Shown: piece by piece, positions 1 through 5,395 of the stretch | Position numbering within the stretch: the stretch's first letter is position 1 | Layout: each line of letters opens with the position of its first letter | Source of the DNA: CAYRVX01 sp964642165 | Lineage (GTDB): Bacteria; Planctomycetota; Phycisphaerae; SM23-33 | Assembly: GCA_964642165.1 (NCBI GenBank) | Contig: CAZXOC010000327.1 | Span: 1-7,620, forward strand | DNA: 7,620 nucleotides | Direction: 5' to 3' | The notes under the pieces: generated by a model | Database searches by the model: none | The model's input: the letters and a program-made list of their open reading frames with translations, nothing else | What the model was told of the DNA's origin: nothing | Position numbers and translations under genes: made by a program

Positions 1-174
1 GTCCTTATTGCTCCGCCGCACGCCCCGGGCGCTCTGCCCCTCCTCGACCGCCTCGACGGCCTGCACGACCACCCGACGCGCCTCCACGCCGTCCGCGGGA
101 CACTGCGGCCCGCACGCAAACCCCGCAAACAGTCCGATCATCATATGACGTCCGATTATGGTCCTGACGTGCAT
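1..174 (-). CDS. possible 5' end of an unidentified leftward gene (partial)
   Basis: A minus-strand frame is open from here through the left edge of the window. Two starts are possible. The ATG at 174 is preceded by AGGGGG (minus strand, positions 181-186) six bases upstream. A double ATG at 144/141 has only a weak ribosome site. The peptide reads M-H-V-R-T-I-I-G-R-H-M-M-I-G-L-F-A-G-F-A-C, followed by an Ala/Val/Glu-rich stretch with almost every codon ending in G or C. The short hydrophobic stretch might be a signal or membrane segment, but it is not convincing. I do not recognise the family. The plus-strand complement of the same frame is also open, so part of the openness is simply a GC-rich effect. 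If real, the gene would diverge from the glycoside hydrolase at 528. Confidence 0.3.
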   Translation of the reverse strand, partial: MHVRTIIGRHMMIGLFAGFACGPQCPADGVEARRVVVQAVEAVEEGQSARGVRRSNKD

Positions 175-186
175 TGCCGGCCCCCT

Positions 187-527
187 GCCCGATCCGCCCG
201 ATACTCGGACTTCTCCATGGCCATTGCTCTCTCCCTGCCGCTGTTGGTCTGCTCGGCGCCGGCGGAGCGGGGGGCTGCCCGCCAGAGCCCGGCGCACGCT
301 CAGGGGCGGTCCGGCTCCGCGCGTGTGCACCTTGTGATGCTCGGCGCCATTGTAAAGCATGCGGCCGCCAGTCCACCATAGTCCGCGCTCGCCGGTATGG
401 CTGCACCGCAGGCCGCAGGCGGAACCTGTAACTTACGGACGCCTGGCGACCTCCCTGCTGGACCAGTTCGCCCGGGCCGGGTAGCATGCCCCAAGTCGAT
501 AGAGGTCAAGCTGAAGGGCTCTTCTCC
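187..527. other. non-coding spacer upstream of the GH106-like gene
   Basis: No convincing gene lies here. The short plus-strand ORFs starting at 145, 174 and 397 and the minus-strand ORF 487-5 are rich in Pro, Arg and Ser and look like chance frames in GC-rich DNA. If the leftward ORF is real, this spacer would hold two divergent promoters. I looked for sigma-70-type boxes. TTGTGA at 332 and TTGTAA at 350 exist, but neither has a good -10 box at proper spacing. The heptamer GCCCGAT occurs twice, nine bases apart (187-193 and 196-202), just upstream of the putative leftward ribosome site. Confidence 0.4.
513..518 (+). promoter_or_regulatory. ribosome binding site choosing the start at 528
   Basis: GAAGGG lies nine bases before the ATG at 528. 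The alternative in-frame ATG at 486 has only a GGGCCGGG-like stretch in front of it, and its 14 extra residues add nothing family-like. This favours 528. Confidence 0.5.
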
Positions 528-3500
528 ATGGACACCAGGCAACTCCGCGACCTCCTCGCCAGCCCGCCCGTCGAGTTCCGCCCTCAGCCCGTCTGGTCGC
601 TCAACAGCATTCTGACGCGCGAGCGTCTGACCGAGATGCTCGAGCAGTTCAAGGCCCAGGGGATGGGGGGCGTCTTCGTCCTGCCGCGCTGGGGGCTCGT
701 GACGGGCTTTCTCACGGACGACTGGTTCGAGATGTGGGGCCACGCCGTGGGCGAGTGCGGGCGGCTCGGCATAGGGTGCCAGATCTACGACGAGTTCGTC
801 TGCCCCTCCGGCAGTGCCGGCGGCCACACCGTCGCCGCGGTGCCGCACACGGCCGCCCGCTTCCTGGAAGCAACCGTGCATACCCGGCCCGCGCGCCCGG
901 CGGGCAAGACGCTGGCCGCGTTCGCCCTGGACGGCCAACTCCGCTACCGCGAGACGATTGCCGCCGCCGCCCTCCGGGAAACGCTGGCTCGGGCCTCGGC
1001 CCGGAACCCCGTGATGACGCTGGGACTGGTGACAGATTCCGCGCATGCGGGATGCGGGGGCCTTCCCCGCCCCGACATCACGCGCCGCGATGCGACCGCC
1101 GCCTTCATCGCCGTCGGCTATGAACCCTATGCCCGCCGCTACGCCGGCCAGTTCGGCAAGACGGTGCGATACGTCTTCACCGATGAGCCGTCGCTGCCGG
1201 TCAGTAGCCGCGGCCTGCTGTGGTCGGAGCTGCTGTCGCGCGAGTTTCGGAAGGACCACGGTTATCGCCTGACCGACCGGTTGGCCGAGATGTGCTTCGG
1301 CGGAGAGGGGGCCGCCGCCGTCCGGTTCGACTACTTCAGCACACTCAACCGGCTGTTCTGCACGAACTACGCTCGGCAGCTCTACGAATGGTGCGAGTCG
1401 CACGGCCTGGCCTTCACGGGGCACTACAACGAGCACGAGTGGCTCAACCCGGCCGACACGCCCGATGCGATGGCGCTGCTGCGCTGGATGCACGCGCCGG
1501 GCAACGACTACCTCGCTTTCCAGATCTTCCCCGACGACCTTCCCGCCAACCGCCTCCACCGGTTCAACCTGCGCGAACTGGCCAGCGTCGCCAACCAACT
1601 GGGCCGCGACAAGACGATGGTTGAGTCGAGCGGGGCCGGAGGCTACTCCATCTCTTTCCCCACGTTCAAGGCCTGCGAGGATCTGCTGCTCGCCCACGGC
1701 GTGAACGTCATGAACCCGCACCTCAGCCACGTCTCGCTGGCGGGCATGCGCCAGTACGAGTGGCCCCAGACGCTCAGCGACCACAGTAGTTGGTTTGGCT
1801 GGTACCGTCTCCACGCCGACCACGTGGCCCGGGTCGCGGCGGTGCTCAGCGAGGGGCGCGAAGTCAACCGCGTGTTGCTGCTCCAGCCGACCACCACGCT
1901 CTGGATGCACTACGAGCACCCGGCCTTCCATCCGGGCCAGGGAGCCGTCTGCGACAAGCTGAAGGCGATCGGCGAGGGCCACTTCGACGCGTTCTTCGCG
2001 CTAGCGGACCGGCAGGTGGACTTTGACCTCGGTGACGAAGCGATCCTCGCCGAACTGGGCAAGGGCCGCGGGCGGAAGCTCGCCGTGGGGGGACGGGCCT
2101 ACGAGCTGGTGGTCGTGCCCCGCGTCATGGAGAACTGGACGGCCCCGACGCTCCGGCTGCTGGGGCGGTACCTCCAGAAGGGCGGCCGCATCGTTCAGTT
2201 GGGCGACGCGCCGCCGACCCACGTGGACGGCCGGCCCAGCACCGCCCCGGCCGAACTCCGCAGGAAGCATGCCGGGCAATGGGAACTGGCCGCCGACGCC
2301 GCGGAGCTGGCCTGCCGCGTGGCCGAGCTGGTCCCACCCCGCCTGACCGCGCGCGACGGCGCGCCGCTGCCCGAGGGCCTCGCCTGGCGCCGGGCCGCCT
2401 GCCCCGACGGCGACGCCCTGTGGTTTCTCTGCAATCCCTGGAACCGCACGATGGCCATGGACGTGCGAATCCCCGGCCGACAACTGCTGGGCCTCGACAC
2501 GGCCTCGGGGGCTGTCCGCGCCCTTCCGGCCGAGCGCGACGGCCGCTTCGTCGTGATGCCGCTGACGCTTGGCCCGCGCGGCCACGCCCTGTGGCTGGCC
2601 CGGGCGAAAGCGGCCGCCGACGTGCCTTCGGCCGCCCCGCCCTGGCACGGAACGGAGGTCTCTCTCGGCAAGCCGACGATCGCGCCGATGCGTCCCAACC
2701 AGTTGCTGCTGGACTACTGCGACATCGAGACGGCCGACGTGCGGCGGAAAGACACCACGACCATCCGTGCCGACGACGCCAACTGGCGGGTACAGGGCTT
2801 TGACGGCAATCCGTGGCGGCTGGGCTCCGTGCAGTTCGGGCGCAACTGGATCGACCACGAGTTGGACGCCGACTCGCTGTTCCGCGTGACGTACCGCTTC
2901 GAGATTGACCCGAAGTACCCTCCGGCCAACCGTCGCGGGATCGCTCTGGCGGTCGAGCGCCCCTGGCTGTACGCGGTGAAGATCAACGGCCACGCCGTTG
3001 ACTTTGCGAACGCCCAAGTCTGGTTCGACGAGCACATGCACGCCCTGCCCGTCGGCCGGCTCCTGAAGCCGGGCGTCAATGCCGTCGAACTGGCGGCTGC
3101 GCGATTCCACATGCTCTGCGAGATCAAGCCCGTGTACCTTCTCGGCGACTTCGGGCTCACCGCAGCGCGACGAGGCTTCCGGATCGGCGTTCCGCGCCCG
3201 CTGAAGCTCGGCGACTGGACCCGCCAGGGCCTGCCCTTCTACCCTCACGGCGTCCGTTACGCCTGGCCGTTCACACTCCAGCGCTCGGCGGGGCGCCTGC
3301 GGCTCGAACTGGGCGACTGGGCAGGCTCGGTGGCTGGCGTTCGGCTCGACGGAACCGAGGCAGGCGCCATCCTCCACCCGCCCTTCAGCCTCGAAATCGC
3401 CGGCCCGATCCCGGAGGGGCGCCACGAGATCGCGGTCGAGGTCATCGGCAACATGCGCAACATGCTCGGCCCGCACTTCAGCGAAGGCCACGCCGGCCCG

Positions 3501-3614
3501 TGGAGCTGGCAATGGGGCGCCCCCGACGCGATGCCGCCCGGCAAGGCCTACACACTCCAGGCCTCGGGTCTCCTGCAAACCCCGCGGGTCGTCCTCCGAC
3601 CAAGCAGCGGATGA
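528..3614 (+). CDS. GH106-like glycoside hydrolase (alpha-L-rhamnosidase-like), no signal peptide
   Basis: Encodes 1028 residues when started at the ATG at 528; an ATG at 486 would add 14. The family-like region starts almost at once: W23-S-L-N, then G47-G-V-F-V-L-P-R54 (usually G-G-V-F-x-x-P-R in relatives), Y87-D-E-F-V-C-P-S-G-S-A-G-G-H100, F217-T-D-E-P221, G298-H-Y-N-E-H-E-W305, V365-E-S-S-G and G391-V-N-V-M-N-P-H398. These fit the TIM-barrel part of GH106-type enzymes. The acidic residues D219/E220, E302/E304 and E366 are candidates for the active site, but I cannot assign catalytic roles by eye. A Rossmann-like segment follows, with a G-G-R-I-V-Q-L-G strand near residue 555. From about residue 708 to the end it looks like beta-sandwich domains of the galactose-binding type. 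GH106 enzymes remove alpha-L-rhamnose; the true substrate here is unknown. No hydrophobic N-terminal segment is present, so the protein is probably cytoplasmic. The next gene begins 86 bases downstream on the same strand. The exact GH family is less certain than the hydrolase call. Confidence 0.82.
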   Translation: MDTRQLRDLLASPPVEFRPQPVWSLNSILTRERLTEMLEQFKAQGMGGVFVLPRWGLVTGFLTDDWFEMWGHAVGECGRLGIGCQIYDEFVCPSGSAGGHTVAAVPHTAARFLEATVHTRPARPAGKTLAAFALDGQLRYRETIAAAALRETLARASARNPVMTLGLVTDSAHAGCGGLPRPDITRRDATAAFIAVGYEPYARRYAGQFGKTVRYVFTDEPSLPVSSRGLLWSELLSREFRKDHGYRLTDRLAEMCFGGEGAAAVRFDYFSTLNRLFCTNYARQLYEWCESHGLAFTGHYNEHEWLNPADTPDAMALLRWMHAPGNDYLAFQIFPDDLPANRLHRFNLRELASVANQLGRDKTMVESSGAGGYSISFPTFKACEDLLLAHGVNVMNPHLSHVSLAGMRQYEWPQTLSDHSSWFGWYRLHADHVARVAAVLSEGREVNRVLLLQPTTTLWMHYEHPAFHPGQGAVCDKLKAIGEGHFDAFFALADRQVDFDLGDEAILAELGKGRGRKLAVGGRAYELVVVPRVMENWTAPTLRLLGRYLQKGGRIVQLGDAPPTHVDGRPSTAPAELRRKHAGQWELAADAAELACRVAELVPPRLTARDGAPLPEGLAWRRAACPDGDALWFLCNPWNRTMAMDVRIPGRQLLGLDTASGAVRALPAERDGRFVVMPLTLGPRGHALWLARAKAAADVPSAAPPWHGTEVSLGKPTIAPMRPNQLLLDYCDIETADVRRKDTTTIRADDANWRVQGFDGNPWRLGSVQFGRNWIDHELDADSLFRVTYRFEIDPKYPPANRRGIALAVERPWLYAVKINGHAVDFANAQVWFDEHMHALPVGRLLKPGVNAVELAAARFHMLCEIKPVYLLGDFGLTAARRGFRIGVPRPLKLGDWTRQGLPFYPHGVRYAWPFTLQRSAGRLRLELGDWAGSVAGVRLDGTEAGAILHPPFSLEIAGPIPEGRHEIAVEVIGNMRNMLGPHFSEGHAGPWSWQWGAPDAMPPGKAYTLQASGLLQTPRVVLRPSSG

Positions 3615-3687
3615 TCCGCGATCTGGCACTCCGCACGGCCGAGGACTGATTCTCGTGGGGATGCTTGGCGTCGCTGAAGTGGCAGTC

Positions 3688-3694
3688 AAGGAGG
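3688..3694 (+). promoter_or_regulatory. strong Shine-Dalgarno for the SAF-domain oxidoreductase
   Basis: AAGGAGG, six bases before the ATG at 3701. It is near-perfect and decides the start against the in-frame ATG at 3665, which would add 12 residues and has no comparable site. Confidence 0.85.
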
Positions 3695-3700
3695 CGCGAT

Positions 3701-5088
3701 ATGTCAGATAATGCTACCCACGAGCAGCCGTTGCCCCTCGGGAACAAGGTGCGTGCCGGGATCATCGGGCTTGGGCACTTCAGCACGGCCATCCTTGCGC
3801 AGTCGACGCGAGTCCGTGGCTTGTCTATAGCAGCCGTGGCCGACGTGGACACCGAATCGGCGATGAAGGCATGCCGGCAAGCGGAACTGCCCGAGGGTCA
3901 TGCCGTGCCATGCCGGGATCGGGCCTCCGTCCTGGCCGTCACGGAGGCCGGGAAACTGGCGGTGGTGGAGGACGCTGGGCTGTTGATGGACCTGCCCCTG
4001 ACGGTCGTGGTCGAGGCAACCGGGAATGCCGAGGCCGGGGCCGGTCACGTTGCGCAGGCTATCTCGCACGGGAAGAACGTCGCGCTGGTGAACAAGGAGG
4101 TGGACAGCGTCATCGGGCCCATCCTCCGGGATCTCGCCCGGCGAGAAGGGGTNNNNNNNNNNAGCATGGGCTGCTGATGTCCCTGGTTCGGTGGGCTCGC
4201 CGGCTGGGTCTGGAGGTCATCTGCGGGGGCAAGGCCCGTGACAGCGAGTATGTCTACGACCCCGTTCGGTTCACGGTCTCTTGCCACCGAGACGAGGTCG
4301 AAGTGCCGCGCCAATTGCGATGGGCGATGGCGCCCATTGTGCCGGGCCATGTGAAGGAGTACCTTGCCGCCCGCAAGGAGGCGCTGTCGTCTCTGCCGCA
4401 GGCGGGTGGGTATGATCTGTGCGAAATGGCGATCGCCGCCAACGGCACGGGCTTGCTGCCGGATGTGCCGCAGTTGCATTGCCCGGCACTGCGGACGAGC
4501 GAGATTCCTGAGGTCATGGCGCACGCATCGGACGGAGGGATCCTCGAGCACATTGGCGCCATTGACGTCGTCACGTGCCTACGTCAGAAGCATGAGGCTG
4601 GTCTGGGCGGAGGCGTCTTCATCGTGGTGCGGTCCGCGCAGACTTACTCGCAGCGCGTGCTCGTGGGCAAGGGCTGCTTGGCAAACCACAGCGGGCAAGC
4701 CGCGCTGATCTACCGGCCGTTTCACCTCTGCGGCGTGGAGACGATCCGGACGATTCTGCGAGCGGGACTGGGCCGGGGGAGCGATTCCGACGATTTCGTT
4801 CCTCGCCTCGACTTAACCGCCAAGACCGCGATCGACCTGTCCGCCGGCGCAGTGCTCGGCGGCGATCACGACCCGGATCTGCGGGCGGCGATGCTGCCCG
4901 CTTGCCCGATCGAATGCGCTCGAGGCCTGCCTCTACACCTGTTCAGCGGCCTGCGGCTGTGCCGGTCTGTTGCTGCGGGGGACTGGATATCACCCGATGC
5001 CGTGGCACCACCCATGGGTTCCACTTTCTGGGCATTACGTCGGCAGCAGGACAGGCAGTTCTTCGGCGAACGACGACCGTCTCCATGA
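3701..5088 (+). CDS. NAD(P)-dependent oxidoreductase with C-terminal SAF domain (homoserine dehydrogenase-like / DRL-like), interrupted by assembly gap
   Basis: One gene split by a ten-N gap at 4153-4162. The first 151 residues are a Rossmann fold: G23-L-G-H-F-S28 is the dinucleotide loop, D48 ends the second strand, V104-E-A-T-G108 follows, then N131-K-E-V-D and G139-P-I-L. Reading continues after the gap in another frame from 4165 (H-G-L-L-M) for 307 residues, through E-M-A-I-A-A-N-G-T-G-L-L-P-D, D-G-G-I-L, G-G-G-V-F-I-V-V-R and Y-R-P-F-H-L, all typical of the COG4091 family. From about 4890 to the stop is a SAF-type domain ending in W-A-L-R-R-Q-Q-D. Restored length is about 467 residues, near the family's usual size. 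Known relatives include Brucella DRL, which converts DXP to MEP; many others have no assigned substrate. With hydrolases on both sides, oxidation or reductive isomerisation of a sugar or sugar acid is plausible, but that is inference. No signal peptide, so cytoplasmic. Confidence 0.85.
4153..4162. other. assembly gap of ten Ns inside the oxidoreductase gene
   Basis: The bases are unknown and the length is probably a placeholder. The coding frame before the gap (codon starting at 4151) and after it (codon starting at 4165) do not match across ten bases. Joining them needs a gap length of 3k+2. The missing part covers the conserved Y-(T/S)-L-x-x-G-D segment of the family. Confidence 0.95.
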
Positions 5089-5222
5089 CCTTGGGGGGGA
5101 CCTTTCAGGCCGCTGATGAGAGCGTCCCTGAAGTCGAGCCGACCAAGCTGCGGTTCTTGCTCTGGCCCAGCCGACTTCTGCCCGAGCACATTGGGGCGAT
5201 CAGGTCGGAAGAAGAGCCTTGA
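5085..5222 (+). CDS. possible 45-residue ORF overlapping the preceding stop (hypothetical)
   Basis: The ATG at 5085 overlaps the TGA of the oxidoreductase gene in an ATGA arrangement, the usual geometry of translational coupling. It would encode 45 residues, M-T-L-G-G-T-F-Q-A-A-D-E and onward, ending S-E-E-E-P, acidic at the end and with no membrane segment or motif I recognise. There is no good ribosome site in front of it. A run of seven Gs at 5093-5099 lies close to its start, so a miscounted G would destroy the frame. It may be a real small protein, the remnant of a gene, or chance. Confidence 0.22.
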   Translation: MTLGGTFQAADESVPEVEPTKLRFLLWPSRLLPEHIGAIRSEEEP

Positions 5223-5225
5223 CTT

Positions 5226-5241
5226 AGGGCCCTTGGGTCCT
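5226..5241 (+). terminator. weak stem-loop, possible attenuator or poor terminator
   Basis: AGGGCC and GGTCCT can pair over six positions (one G-U) around the loop CTTG, just after the stop of the small ORF. No T-run follows, so it does not meet the usual rule for an intrinsic terminator. The remaining spacer up to 5380 shows nothing else I can name. Confidence 0.15.
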
Positions 5242-5381
5242 CAACCCGACGAGCTTGCGTGCCTCGCCGCATCCTGTCTCATTCAGCGGAGCGCGGCCTT
5301 GGCGGAACGGTTCGGCTGGCCATTGGTTGATTCAGATGCTTGCTTCGGGGGCATTTGTCGGTCAGCGTTGTGGTAACCTCC

Positions 5382-5386
5382 GGAGG
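5382..5386 (+). promoter_or_regulatory. ribosome binding site of the secreted glycosidase-like gene
   Basis: GGAGG, nine bases before the ATG at 5396. It sets the start there rather than at the upstream in-frame ATG at 5255, whose extra 47 residues would bury the signal peptide. The site is the right half of the palindrome CCTCCGGAGG (5377-5386). Confidence 0.75.
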
Positions 5387-5395
5387 AGCATTCGG

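Noticed and set aside
332..382. Promoter-like boxes TTGTGA/TTGTAA with TAAAGC or CATAGT
   Set aside because: Spacing of 15 or 21 bases and poor -10 boxes; not better than chance.
300..1982. 560-codon minus-strand ORF opposite the GH106-like gene
   Set aside because: Its codons are the exact reverse complements of the sense codons. In GC-rich genes the sense codons TTA, CTA and TCA are rare, so the antisense frame stays open by itself. The peptide has no recognisable domain.
2001..3689. 562-codon minus-strand ORF opposite the second half of the same gene
   Set aside because: Same antisense effect as above, in the same codon-aligned frame; the sense protein shows clear family motifs throughout.
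3871..4164. Plus-strand reading upstream of the N gap in the frame of the C-terminal half
   Set aside because: Gly/Arg-rich nonsense compared with the clear Rossmann fold in the other frame; the frame only becomes real after the gap.
5116..5376. 86-codon plus-strand ORF in the spacer before the secreted gene
   Set aside because: No ribosome site, composition rich in Ser, Cys and Arg, and no family resemblance.
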